Positions 25,801 through 35,014 of a stretch of 64,000 nucleotides of DNA are shown here, in pieces. The position numbers and the translations under genes are program-made. The notes under the pieces were generated by a model that was given only the letters and a program-made list of their open reading frames with translations, searched no databases and was not told the origin of the DNA. The stretch comes from Oryzias latipes (lineage: Eukaryota > Chordata > Actinopteri > Beloniformes > Adrianichthyidae). The stretch is from assembly GCF_002234675.1 (NCBI RefSeq), contig NC_019867.2, forward strand, positions 28,013,166-28,077,165, written 5' to 3'. Position 1 is the stretch's first letter, and every line of letters begins with the position of its first letter.

Positions 25801-28696
25801 GTAAAAAACTAGACAAGAATAAATCTATGTTACTTAGTAAACTCCTTCTTCTAACACAAAAGTGCATTTTATTCAATTGGATTTTTAAAAAACTCAGAAT
25901 GTAACTCAGTGGTGTGAATACATTTTTAAAATCCTACCAATGGAAAGAATTAGAGCCTAGTTACAGAACAAAGAGGAGATTTTTTAGGGATTTATGGCGC
26001 CGTCTGCTGGAACTTTTACCCAGTGATCCGGCTGACAGAATACAAAGGGGTTCGGGTTCATTAGAATGGCGTTCTTATCCGACTATTTTATCTGCTTGAT
26101 ATGACTTTCTCACATACTCAGTTAACCACACCTTCTACTTTTCACCAAATGTGTATGTATTAGGAGATTGTACACATGTGACTGGGGCTAATACTTACAA
26201 TCTGTACTTATTCACAAACTACCCTGTTGTGCCCACACCGCTGCATTTTGTCTTTTTGTCATTTTTTAGTTTCATTATGGTGTTTAGTATAAATACTTAA
26301 AAATCTACATAAAATATAAATATAAATAATAACCTCAGTTCTGAGGAAGAAGCTTATCCAGTTTGTTCTAAACCTGCTTTGGGGTAGTGACCATCAACTT
26401 CAGCAGAGCTTTCATTTATGACATCATAGTCAACCAATGACCTTCTAGATCAGTGGTCCCCCACTTTTTTCAGGGCATGGACCGGTTTAATGCCATTAAA
26501 ATGGCATTAAATGTGTTAACTCACAATTGTCAAAGTGTAAACTAAAAAAAAATCAGACCAATCAGTGTGACGGAAAACTGCAAATATCTATTTTTCTACA
26601 CATAATCATAAATGTAAATCCACCGTTTGATCGACTTTATTAGCAGCATCCTCATTAAATTAGACAGCTGGTTGCTGCATATTCTGCATTAATATTTTGC
26701 CACAATAAATCCACATCTGGATTAAAGACTCCTGCTTTCTGTGTGTTAAATGCAGATTTTTCAAAAGCTCTTCCTCTGTTTATTCACTGAATCTGTGTTG
26801 CAAAAATAAACTTTCCAAATACGTATGTTTTATGCTAACTTTGCTATCTTGGGGGCTTTTAATTTAGCAATTGGCGCAGCCGCTTTAAAATAATAATAAT
26901 ACTTTTCGTGTTCTAAGACAGTCGTGCGACCGAGCAACCTGACACTCGTCAAGAATGACTTGGATGTGGTGGAGAGGATCCTGAAGTTTTCTAAAGCCAA
27001 ATTTCCCTTTAGAATCAGATTATAAATAAAACGGAAAAAATGTAGGACTTGTTTATTTTTCTCTGCGGCCCGGAAGCAACTGTCCCACGGACCGGTACCA
27101 GTCCACAGCCCAGGGATTGGGGACCAATGTTTTAGATGTCATGGCTTGGTAACTCAAACATATCATTGTTATTGTAACTTTGCACATCCTGAAACTGCCA
27201 AAGCAATCAGAAAAACCCGTGCACGCTTGAACAGAACACGGTCAAAATTCTATGCATGTCAACACAGATAGTGTTACAAATACTATAGGAACAAACTGAA
27301 GCTTCGTAAATTATTTAAGTTGGTGAAAAAGAGACAAAGCCCATCGGAAGTCTTTCCTGGTGAAATATGACACCGTGCTGCTTGTTCAAATGAACAGAAC
27401 CGCAGCACACAGGGTTTAAACGGCAAAACAGATTTTCTTAGAGCAAATTGATCAAATGAGTCACAGCCATAGCAGAACCACATCCAACAAGAGCTGCAGT
27501 CTGACAGAATGAAACACAACTTTTGACTATTTCAATGTATGGGGCATTAAAGAAAGAGACCAGTATTGTGTAAAGGACCTGTTCCAGTCACACCCTCTGT
27601 CTATGGTCTGAATCTACCCGACTAGACCGGTTCACATGCATTCAAGTACAGCTGCCCTGACGCTTCAACTGTCTGATTCCAAAGCCAGACACTTCCCTTT
27701 CTGGATAACAAATAAACAAAACACACCTTTATTATGATTAATTAACTGTTAGTTTGATTACTACTATTACTATTGATTACTACTACCCACCTCCACAGTG
27801 ATGGATAATCAGCAAACCTGTCCAATATTTTCTTATTACCACATTCCTTTAAAGACCCACTCCAATGAAAACAGTGTTTTGGGTGTTAACATGTTCTTGT
27901 GGCATTTTTCTGATGATGGAGGACAAACAGAGAAACTTGTGCTTAAAATGGCCTGAGTATTTCTATCTTTAAATCTTTGTAAATCACGAGCAGATGAAAA
28001 AATGTCATTTGTAGGCTATACGACACTCCCAAAAGCTTTTTTTTTTTGGTCAGCAGGCCACACGCTCCCTGCTCTGCTCCATTCTGATGTAGCCACTTGT
28101 TGACAAATGGATCCATGTACGTCTTCATTGTCCTCATCCGTGCTGGCATCTGGTTTAAAGCTGTACGGCTGGAAAGTTCTGATATCGCTCGCCATTTTTG
28201 TTGCACTGGCAATGTTAGGTTAGGGGTACGAAGGGCTGTTAGCTAGCTGGAGAGCGTGTAAGCAGATAGTTCTCAGCTATGGGCGACAGGAAAGGGGGGA
28301 GGGGTTGCTCTATGAAAACGGTCCACCCAGAAACTCAGAGCAGAAACTGCTGAGATTTTTTTCTTGGCAAGTGAAGCAGTTCGCGAACAGTAGATCTATC
28401 TGACAGTTAAGGGACAAAAAACCTTCAGCATTAATCTCGATTTTTTTGTTTTGTAATAGTAGGAAGACACCCAAGAGGCTGTCACAACAAATAATTTACT
28501 AAGCAGCTATCTTAAAAGCTACACATCTTCTAGCAACAAGACTAACAAACAGTCATGAAGGACTTACAAAGTCGTCTCCCGAGTCGGCCCCCACTGAAGT
28601 GATGGATTCCTTGCTGATGGTGCGAGGTATGCGAACGCCGCTCCGTGGGGACGTGGCCGCCTCCTCTGCAATCTTTTTCTTCAATTTGGCAAACAT
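4803..28696 (-). CDS. golga1: Golgin-97 (GOLGA1), complete, 23 coding exons
   Basis: Golgin-97 is a peripheral trans-Golgi coiled-coil tether bound through its C-terminal GRIP domain to ARL1-GTP; it captures endosome-derived vesicles. Coding exons: 28568-28696, 22781-22871, 20982-21056, 19430-19527, 19312-19344, 18726-18854, 17915-18084, 17693-17804, 17529-17612, 17000-17125, 16753-16848, 14884-14979, 14665-14760, 12919-13056, 11978-12052, 11650-11739, 11369-11471, 11102-11283, 8785-8943, 8628-8687, 6754-6993, 6594-6680, 4803-4883. They sum to 2550 bp and every phase joins, giving 849 residues against 767 in human. The start [13 protein letters not shown] carries the conserved vesicle-capture N terminus. 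The middle is heptad-rich coiled coil with glutamine runs. The GRIP domain is in the last three exons: [51 protein letters not shown] proline-rich linker in exon 21 precedes it. Coding intron 5 uses a GC donor. Confidence 0.97.
5786..6375. mobile_element. TIR element, GCTACGTTCAC type
   Basis: The left end AAGCTACGTTCACTCTGCC is mirrored at the right by GGTGTGAACGTAGCTTAAGG, giving inverted ends about 590 bp apart within GOLGA1 intron 22. The termini resemble those of the Harbinger-type element at 47076-48157. I see no clean target duplication and no transposase. Confidence 0.5.
7030..7143. repeat. 114-bp direct repeat, orphan copy
   Basis: This segment is identical by eye to 8523-8636, the end of GOLGA1 exon 20 and the start of its intron. 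It includes a duplicated GTGAGAC splice donor and the last nine exonic bases, but no exon body. It is the far boundary of a 1.4-kb insertion in GOLGA1 intron 20. Confidence 0.85.
7144..8522. mobile_element. 1.38-kb insertion with GC-rich block
   Basis: This lies between two identical 114-bp repeats inside GOLGA1. The first part has a T run, AT-rich text and GTTGGAC motifs at both ends of a 200-bp stretch (near 7210 and 7345). The second part (7745-8515) is strongly C- and G-rich. Long frames of 185-283 codons overlap on both strands there, but they are proline, arginine and glycine runs caused by the lack of stops in GC-rich DNA. I treat them as non-coding. It resembles the GC-rich 5' region of a fish retroelement, but the class is not established. 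Confidence 0.45.
8523..8636. repeat. 114-bp direct repeat, copy at GOLGA1 exon 20
   Basis: This is the functional copy: it spans the donor (8627) and the last bases of GOLGA1 coding exon 20 (8628-8687). It is identical by eye to 7030-7143. Confidence 0.85.
9036..10000 (+). pseudogene. Tc1-like transposase remnant
   Basis: Disabled Tc1/mariner-class transposon in GOLGA1 intron 18. Recognisable pieces in order include [16 protein letters not shown], a stop, [39 protein letters not shown], and near 9707-9735 the DDE-region text [13 protein letters not shown]. These match fish Tc1 transposases in order, but frames shift and several in-frame stops interrupt them, so no protein can be made. The text around 9045-9090 resembles the usual 5' flank of such elements. 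The 3' part is interrupted after GGGGTGAATAATAATAAT by another repeat. Confidence 0.75.
10015..10315. mobile_element. Fish retroelement fragment inside the Tc1 remnant
   Basis: This contains the common fish repeat landmarks GCCACAGCTGCCCTGGGGCA, CACACTGGAGGCAG, TCTTGCCCAAAGACACAAC and ATCGAACCGCCGACCCTTC. The text on both sides (GGGGTGAATA and TTTGTTTCATTGACATC) looks like the tail of a Tc1 element, so this piece probably inserted there. The class (LINE 3' end or SINE) is uncertain. Confidence 0.5.
10640..10940. mobile_element. Unclassified MITE-like repeat, copy 1
   Basis: This contains TTGACTTCATTTGGTTGGAA and TTCTATGGGTGACATCAC. A reverse-orientation relative lies at 32488-32620 (GTGACGTCACCCATTGAAAA, then CCAACCAAATGAAGTC). 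No coding capacity is seen. Confidence 0.4.
12060..12915. other. GOLGA1 intron 14, nothing recognised
   Basis: AT-rich intronic DNA with no recognisable repeat family or exon beyond short A runs. Confidence 0.4.
13060..14660. other. GOLGA1 intron 13, repeat-like sequence
   Basis: A stretch around 13480-13920 (TTTCTGAGTATTCC, CGCTGCAGCAGCGCCC) resembles a dispersed fish repeat, but its boundaries are not clear. The rest is AT-rich with no exon. Confidence 0.35.
15331..15910. mobile_element. TIR element with CCGTATTTTCCGGACTATAA ends
   Basis: The left terminus CCGTATTTTCCGGACTATAA (from 15333) is mirrored exactly at the right end (to 15908), and both ends are bounded by TA (15331-15332, 15909-15910). 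The repeated phrase TATAAGTCGCAC appears several times in the subterminal regions. A TA target duplication fits Tc1/mariner-type insertion. It has no transposase and lies in GOLGA1 intron 11. Confidence 0.75.
16159..16568. mobile_element. hAT-type MITE (GCTGCACGATATG family), copy 1
   Basis: The element spans 16167-16560 and is bounded on both sides by the 8-bp duplication GACAAGAT (16159-16166 and 16561-16568). Its right end reads CATATCGTGCAGCC, and the interior carries ATCGCAA-type motifs. A second copy in the opposite orientation lies at 41910-42290. An 8-bp duplication is the hAT hallmark. Confidence 0.75.
16661..16728. repeat. Perfect 68-bp palindrome
   Basis: Two 34-base arms meet with no spacer at GTC|GAC (16694/16695). 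The left arm starts TGAAAACCCGTTGTTGAAAT. I find no mismatch along the arms, and flanking bases 16660 and 16729 no longer pair. It lies 25 bases from GOLGA1 exon 11 (16753-16848), in the downstream intron. Confidence 0.9.
17200..17500. mobile_element. GACCCACTC-family TIR element, copy C (partial)
   Basis: This shares ATTTCTAAGTATTTCTTTAT and ATAATCATAATTAACAAAGC with the other copies and ends at GATCAGAATGCGTCTTTG. The left terminus is degraded. It sits between GOLGA1 coding exons 9 and 10. Confidence 0.45.
18134..18584. mobile_element. hAT-type non-autonomous element, TAGGGATGGGTA ends
   Basis: The body is 18142-18576. The left end TAGGGATGGGTAACC mirrors the right end GGTACCCATCCCTA, and the 8-bp duplication CACAGAAA flanks it (18134-18141, 18577-18584). 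No coding capacity. It is in the GOLGA1 intron between coding exons 6 and 7. Confidence 0.8.
19306..19311 (-). promoter_or_regulatory. Non-canonical GC splice donor of GOLGA1 coding intron 5
   Basis: Exon 5 ends AAG and the intron begins GCAAGT, the consensus form of a GC-AG donor. The nearby GT (GCAA|GTAAGC) would shift the frame into a stop within the next exon. The GC donor instead joins [11 protein letters not shown] to [13 protein letters not shown] in frame. Confidence 0.8.
19740..20900. other. GOLGA1 intron 3, AT-rich
   Basis: AT-rich intronic DNA with ordinary sequence. No exon or clear repeat was recognised. Confidence 0.35.
21677..22206. mobile_element. GACCCACTC-family TIR element, copy D
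   Basis: This starts near TTAAAGTCCCAAAACTATG and ends near GATCGGAGCGGGACTT. Interior landmarks match copy A (GGGGCTGTAAGGTAGC, GATGATGGGAAG, GGCATAATCATGATTAAAA). Confidence 0.5.
22748..22773 (+). repeat. Run of 26 G (poly-C on the GOLGA1 strand)
   Basis: A homopolymer of 26 G residues begins eight bases inside the intron from the GOLGA1 exon 2 donor (GTAGGGACC on the minus strand). Its length may be unreliable in the assembly. Confidence 0.85.
23465..24484. mobile_element. hAT (Charlie-like) non-autonomous element, 1004 bp
   Basis: Body 23473-24476. Ends are CAGTGCTTCTCAA and TTGAGAAGCACTG, and the 8-bp duplication GTTTAAGC flanks them (23465-23472 and 24477-24484). The subterminal parts are G-rich (GGGGGGGC repeats), and a TG run lies near 24358-24380. 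No transposase frame remains. It lies in GOLGA1 intron 1. Confidence 0.85.
24490..26440. other. GOLGA1 intron 1 middle part
   Basis: AT-rich sequence with no recognised exon or clear transposon termini. Similar phrases (AACATAGAAGCCCATTTT and AATAGAAGCCCATTTTTC) recur near 25334 and 25635, a hint of an old partial duplication. Confidence 0.35.
26443..27137. mobile_element. hAT-type non-autonomous element, CAGTGGTCCCC ends
   Basis: Body 26451-27129. The left end CAGTGGTCCCCCACTTTTTT mirrors the right GATTGGGGACCAATG. Subterminal GGACCGG motifs appear on both sides. Flanks TTCTAGAT and TTTTAGAT match in seven of eight bases, fitting an aged 8-bp duplication. Confidence 0.75.
27849..28330. mobile_element. 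GACCCACTC-family TIR element, copy E
   Basis: This starts TTAAAGACCCACTCCAATGA and continues with the family interior (GATGGAGGACAAACAG, GGGCTGTTAGCTAGC, GACAGGAAAGGGGGG). The right end is not clear. It is in GOLGA1 intron 1, a few hundred bases from coding exon 1. Confidence 0.5.
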
Positions 28697-29540
28697 GTCG
28701 CTGCCTTTAGTCCCTCTTACTGACAGAAATGTGCAGTTTCAGGAGAGCGAGAGGCCAACAGAGGCATAGAGTTTACAGTTCCCTGATCTGGGGGTTCTCT
28801 CCGTCCTTCATACTCTGCAGACTGCTTACGTCTTCAAAAGAAACATAGAATATCAGGAATAACAAGACGGTCAAAACTGTATGTCAACAACAATCTGGTA
28901 ACAAGCTTCTTAATATTATTAGTTTTTGAACATCAAAATATGTTTGTGGCTGTCAATCACCAACAGTGATTCGGTTTAAATGACCAAATGAATTGGATAA
29001 TTGTCATCAGATGACACGCAGGTCACTAACATGGCCACCTTCAATGGTTCGTCACTCCATTTTCTTTGGAAATCTAGACATGGTTAGGTTGAGTTTAAGC
29101 TAGCTTTAGCAGACTGCTCAACTACTGCATAGGAGTTTTTCTTTTAAAACGATTTCTTCTGGAGGTTTACAGACCGTTTCCACAGCAAGGCAACACTCTT
29201 TCACATTTCGATGACTACTTTGACAAACCGCTAAGAAGTTTGGAAAACGAAACAGTTTTATGACAGTCAGTGTTTTGACAGCCAGCTCGAATCAACAATA
29301 AGAATTAATGTTGACCCACTGGGAAATGTTAGCCGCCGTTACTTAGCAGACTCGTTTACTGCTGTCTTTTTTTCTTACCGTGTTGTCTTTATTGAAATAT
29401 TCGTCAGTAGAGTTTAAGAGTTGACGTTTTTTTGTTTTACCATGTCGTCAGTAAACAACAGAAACCGCGAACGAACAATTTTCTTCACTGTATCGCATAA
29501 GCAGCTAGCTGGTGTTGTTAGATGGCGAGCTACACGTAAT
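28697..29540 (-). promoter_or_regulatory. GOLGA1 5' UTR and promoter region
   Basis: Upstream of the ATG (28694-28696) the 5' UTR runs to a plausible acceptor, TTTCTGTCAG, whose exon starts at 28719. A likely first noncoding exon ends at 29379 with donor ACG|GTAAGA. A second possible donor (GAC|GTAAGC) lies near 28828. The transcription start is probably around 29.4-29.55 kb, inferred from exon position only. No TATA box stood out. Confidence 0.45.
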
Positions 29541-29799
29541 CAACACAGATGACTGATGACGCAACGGCGCTGCGCTCGCTCATTGGTCAGAAGAGCCATG
29601 GGCGTGGAAGTGTACCCAGAATGCACCGGGCGACATTCGCTTCACACAGACTGAACCATTACCCAAAGGGACTATACGATAAAGGGACATTTGAAGACAT
29701 TGTGTTTGTAGGACTTCTGATTTGCAGTATCTCGCTAGTAGAAAAAACTGGAATTACATTTTTCTGTAATTTTAACTTTTTCAAGTACTTGAACTACCT

Positions 29800-29950
29800 T
29801 GTCATATTATACCTGTGTCTGTTCTCTTGCCTTTTATTTATTTTTTTTTTTTATTATTTTACCTGGAAGTCCCATTGAGATAAAATCTCTCTTTCAAGGC
29901 TGACCAGGGCCGAAAGGCATCATCACAAGAGACCTTATCAAATAAAGAAA
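29800..29950. mobile_element. Fragment of a common fish retroelement tail
   Basis: The text TACCTGGAAGTCCCATTGAG then ATCTCTCTTTCAAGGCTGACC matches a frequent fish interspersed repeat from memory. Class uncertain. Confidence 0.35.
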
Positions 29951-30801
29951 GTTGGAGATACTACCATTTCTGTATTCAAACAATTCATATAAGTGATGAT
30001 ATATTTAAATTGACATTTTAACACTGATCTCCATTGATTGTTTATAATATAGAAAAATGAATGCATATTTGTGTCAGAATACATGATCAGACTCTGAAAT
30101 CACTCTTGTCTCTGCAGAACTTCTCAATAAATGTTTAAATTTCTCTTACAAACCGATCTTTTATTTCAACACACAATGGACAAACGACTTAACACATTCC
30201 AAGCACACTGTTAGTTTCAGATCTTGTAATTTAGAAAAGTGGATTTTGCACTGATAGTTTACTAATACAAGTTTTTTAATAATGGTTTCTTGAATACTGT
30301 AATAATATCTTTTGCTCATAATCAATAAGCATTCAAGTTTGTACATGAGGTGTGATGTCCAATAAAGATTTCTGCTACTGCAGTTATGTAACAATATGTT
30401 TTGATGATAATCAATAAAATGTAATACTTATTCTTTGATAAATAATCTCCAAACAGACTGATAAAGTCTTAAAACTTTAATAAATTGTTATGATAACTAG
30501 GAAAAAGTGAGGTAAAACATAACAGGGCTGGGATTAAATAACTTTGTTTCTTCCCACTTCTAAGCCTAAACACACTGATGTATGGAAAGGTGTAGCACAC
30601 CAACAAAAAGCATTCACCCCTCTTTTCATTTGTTAAATGACATTATAAACAAGTCATGTACATAATATTCTGGCTGCTCTGACCAGACAGGATTGTAAAA
30701 TAAGTTTGTGAACATGCACACCAATGTAATAATAGTGTTCAATGTATAATATTTCATGTGGGATTTGTCAGTTTTCTACTAAATACTGTAACTATTTTCT
30801 C

Positions 30802-31257
30802 AATGGCATATGTGTCAAACTCAATGCCCGGGGGCCTAATGTGGCCCTCCATGTCCTTTTATGTGGCCAGCGAGAGCATAAACGTTTTTAATTTCTTAAA
30901 ATTAAAAATTAAAATTGGTGTGTATTTATTCACATCTACGGGGAATCATACTTGAAATATTGGATTGGGAGACTATATTAGGACTTAAACACTGTCCATA
31001 CAACCTAACCTGAAAGAATCAAATGTAAAAGGATTTATGTTAGAGTAACAAGCAAACATGTGTTTTCTATACAACTGGAATTGTCACTTTAAAAAGTTAG
31101 AATAAATAAATAAATGAGTTATTTAACATTGAGGAGTAGTTACATTTATTTTTCATTACATTTAGTTACATGTATAAGTTATATCTGGCCCTTTGAGGAC
31201 AACCACTATGCTGATGTGGCCCTCAGTGAAAAGGAGTTTGACACCCCTGCTCTATGG
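30802..31257. mobile_element. hAT-like element, TGTCAAACTC ends
   Basis: The left end ATGTGTCAAACTCAATGCCC is mirrored at the right by GGAGTTTGACACCCCTGCTC. Subterminal GTGGCCCTC motifs occur on both sides. This matches a well-known vertebrate hAT terminus (CAGGGGTGTCAAACTC), with the left end decayed. Confidence 0.6.
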
Positions 31258-31259
31258 GA

Positions 31260-34200
31260 AGGAGTCCCTGAAGAAGCAGGCACTTGCTATATTTTCTGAC
31301 ATGACACATAACATCTATAGAGGATTCAAATGGAAGAAAAATCGCAAATGTACATTACAATACAAACAGACCATGCAGGGAAGAGGCAGAAACAGAGCTG
31401 CTAACCCAGACAACAGCCCTGAATTCTTCTGTGAGGTGGGATGGATTGTCTTGGCAAAGGAGAAGTGCTCACTATCACAGATTTAGACAGATTTGTGAAC
31501 AATATTTCAGAGAACTGGTTATTTTGTGTATGTGGAAAATGTTTCACTTCTTTGAGTTCATACCATAAAAAATGGGAGCAATAACAAAAGTGTTGCATTT
31601 ATATTTTTGGTCAGTGTATATTGAAGTTGTAACACTCCAACATAAGAGTCATTAACAAGGAAGCCCGGCCCTGCGGCGATGCCAGGTGCAATGCTCCATC
31701 GCACAGACGACAATTAACAATGCCTGTTAACTCTTTATAAATAGTTTGTTAATAGATCTTACTAAGCTTATTAACAGCTTCGTAAGCTCATAATTCATGT
31801 ACCAAGAAGATATCAGTGAGACTGCAGCGGTTCTGGATTTGAAAAGCTGCTACCCCCTGTCCGTACGGCCTGTGCCAGGAATGGCAGCCGCCACCGGCTA
31901 GCAGCATCTCTACGCTCTGTGGGAGAGTCCAGTGAGAAGGCTTTGCCAGATCAGACGGTGTGTGTGTTTGTGTGTTAATGTATGTGTGTTTTCAATAGGA
32001 GGGCCAGCGCAGCCTGCAAACGGGAGCATACCAGCTGCTCCTGTCTCTGAACTGGTCCACTGGAAGAATGGACGGCGACTGGAAGCTTCAGCTGCTGCTG
32101 GGTCCAAATTTTCTGACAGAACCCTCTGAGACAATTTCCAAACTTCACCTGCGTGTGGAGTGTAGTGACTCTGTGGGCTGCATGTTCTCCTTTGCTGAAG
32201 GCGCTCTATTGCCCCATTCTCAGTGAAAACCCCATGACTTTGAGTACTGGATCACAGCTTTCTCCCACTGGGACACATAGCTGATTTTATCTGGTAACAC
32301 CCAACCCCTCCCATCCACCTATCCCCACCCCCCACACACATGAAAATATATGTAAATGTATGTGTGTATGGTGAGAGAACAGAAGTAAGATTTCTCTATC
32401 AGGATTTACCTGCTCAGCGTCTATAAGAAGCATTCAGATGGACCACTCCCGGCTTTTGTCAGATTTGGTGAAATCATTGACTGTATAAGAGAACTGGACT
32501 GGGCGAGTGTGACGTCACCCATTGAAAATAGCTTACTTTCCAGCTCCAACCAAATGAAGTCGGTTCAGTCACCATTTTTCAGCGATTCGGACACCGCCAC
32601 TTGGAGCCATGACAACCAGCTTATTGATACTTTTTCATAAATTTCTAAAACATCCACCAATGCTAATAAATGTCTTACAAACAAATTAACATCCATCCAT
32701 CCATCTTCTTCTGCTGATCAGGGACCGGGGGCGGGGGCAGCAGTCTAAGCCCCTCTTGATGTGGATGAGAGGTGGTTCTACTCCCAGTTCCTTGCGGTTG
32801 ACCGAGACTTTTCATTCTATCTCTAAATGAGCGTCCAGCCACCCTACGCCGATTTCAGCCACTTGTATTCAGGACCTCGTTCTTTGGGTCATGACCCAGA
32901 ACTCATGACCATAGCTGAGTATTGGAACAAAGATCGACCGGTAAATTAAGAGCTTTGCTTTCTGGCTCAGCTCTCCACCACAACGGACCATCACAGTGAC
33001 TGCATAACTACGGACGCTGCTCCGATCCGCCTGTCAATCTCACGCTCCGGTCTTCCCTCACTTGTGAACAAGACCCAGTCCAGTGCTCTTATACAGCCTG
33101 CCCACACTTCCTGTCATCCATCATTTCCTGCTAGCTTACAGCCCATCAAACTCCCAAGCTAACATTAGCAAAGTAACAAATATGGTGAACGTGCTGACCA
33201 CGCCTCCTGCTGGAGCCGATTGAAGCTTTTCACTCCTCCAATCCCCAGGCTGGGGGGGAGGCTTAAAGGCTTCCAGGAACCTCTGTTCCAGTGGCGGCTG
33301 AATTCCTGGGAGGAATTTGTTTCTCAGCCTGCCCCTGCTGTCTACCTGGCCTTAGCCTGTGAAAGCCTGGGGTTTCCCTCTGAATACTTCAGTACTTTCT
33401 CTGGGTTTTATGATTGCTTTCTATGATTCCTTTTTATTGTATTTATAGAGCACCTTCCACCACCATTCAAGGAGGCCCAAAGTGCTGGACACAATATTAC
33501 ATATATTAATTAGAATGGTCTGTAGTTATATTTTTGAGTCTAATTGGGAACTATTTCTGTTACTTGTTTTTCTGCTATAATGCCTGAGACTTTCTTTTCA
33601 TTATTCCAAACATTAGGTCAGTCTTTGTTGGTTTAATGTTGTGACTCCATAATAAACGGCTGTGTGGCCAACTTAAAACCCCGTTAAGACCACAACTTAA
33701 ACAGAGCGTTAAGAGAAAAGCTGCTGAAACGACTCCGTCTTTCAAACACATAGCAAGTATGCCAGCCTTAATTTGGAAATCCCTACACACTAAAAAACAC
33801 AGTAAGTTGCATGTTTCTGTTGAATGAGAGTTTTGTTTTGAGCAAACATCAGCTGGAGGATCTGTGGAGTTCCTAAAGGCCTCATTGATCAGACCCCGGA
33901 TCACAGTCATGTTGAGCTATAGAACCGCCATTGAATATCTGCTTAAAGATTGTAAAACATTTAAATAAAGCAGAGAGATGACTTTTCATTTTCTAACTTG
34001 TTATCCATGTCCACAGGTCTGATCATCCAGCAGAACAAAGCAGACCAGCTGGAATCTGTTTGCTTTTCCATAGGAGGAGCGTTCCTCAGGATGACGAACA
34101 TCTGTTTGGAAGTGGATTGTTCCAGTTTCTCTTCACAGCATCATCCTCTACCTCCTCCATCATCATTCACACATGAAGCTGCTCAATTTTGAACTGACCC

Positions 34201-34720
34201 GAAGGAAATTAGCAGTAAAAACTAATTTCCAGCCATTAAAAAAACACAGATGGTAAAACACTTTTTCTATTTCAGCGTCAGATCAATGATAGAAACTGAG
34301 ATTATGAGAGTAAAGCAAGTGTTGGCACAAACCATGAGTTTTTCCTCCACAGGATGCTGAGTTTGGTGGCAAATTTCAATCTGAACTTTGACCACAAACA
34401 TGTCTTAGTTCCAGATGCTTCAATGCAAAGTACAGATCTTTGGTTTTCGACATTTTCTGACCAAGAAACTCTTAAAACTTTGTCTTTCTCACGAAAATTT
34501 CCTTCCAGGTCAGAAGACGCTGAGTTTCTCTCAACGGAAAAAAGTAAACCATTGCTGTCATCAGTTTGATGCGTTTCTACTTATTGCAATAATATGAAAC
34601 AAATTATTTACTCTCTTTAACTCAATCTCTTGTTTGTATTTACTTTACCATAATGTAAACGATAACAGGGTCCCAAAGTGGATTTTTTTTCGTTTTGTGA
34701 AAGCACAATTATTAGGTTGA
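31260..34720. other. Gene-poor stretch with repeat fragments
   Basis: No gene could be supported. Visible pieces: a MITE-like repeat at 32488-32620 (reverse relative of 10640-10940), a fish repeat with CATCCATCCATC and GGGGCAGCAGTCTAAGC at 32692-33060, and an LINE-tail-like fragment near 33430-33500 (ATTTATAGAGCACCTTCCAC, GGAGGCCCAAAGTGCT). Short frames near 31932-32129 and 33220-33426 match nothing I know. Confidence 0.4.
32692..33060. mobile_element. CATCCATC-tailed fish repeat, copy 1
   Basis: A CATCCATCCATC start, GATCAGGGACCGGGGGCGG and GCAGCAGTCTAAGC are followed by degenerate text. A related copy is at 60090-60470. The class is probably a LINE fragment, which is inferred. Confidence 0.4.
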
Positions 34721-34728
34721 GTTTGATT

Positions 34729-34740
34729 TGCGCATGCGCA
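34729..34740. promoter_or_regulatory. NRF1-like site, promoter of the SAMD3-like gene
   Basis: TGCGCATGCGCA is a perfect palindrome matching the NRF1 consensus. An E2F-like TTTGGCGGG follows at 34757-34765. Both lie just upstream of the likely noncoding first exon, whose donor AAG|GTAAAA ends at 34812. The motifs are seen; binding is inferred. Confidence 0.5.
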
Positions 34741-35014
34741 CTAAATAAAATTCAAATTTGGCGGGCCGTATTTCTGCCATAGTCTGAACTGCTTCTCAGA
34801 GCGACAAGCAAGGTAAAACAACAACAAAAACAACAACATTAATAATCGTCTAGTAATGAGTTTAGTCGTTTTCTCATTGTACATTTAAACGAGGATTTAT
34901 TTCACTGCCTGGACACAATTTTCAAACAACGTTAGTCCCCCTCTCACCCCCCGCAGCAGTAGTTTGTTCGGAAAAGAGGAACTAACCGCCGGCGGAGACC
35001 GACAGCAGCAGCTT

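Noticed and set aside
31932-32134. Possible short gene reading PAQPANGSIPAAPVSELVHW
   Set aside because: There is no convincing start, splice structure or known homologue, and the opposite strand is equally open.
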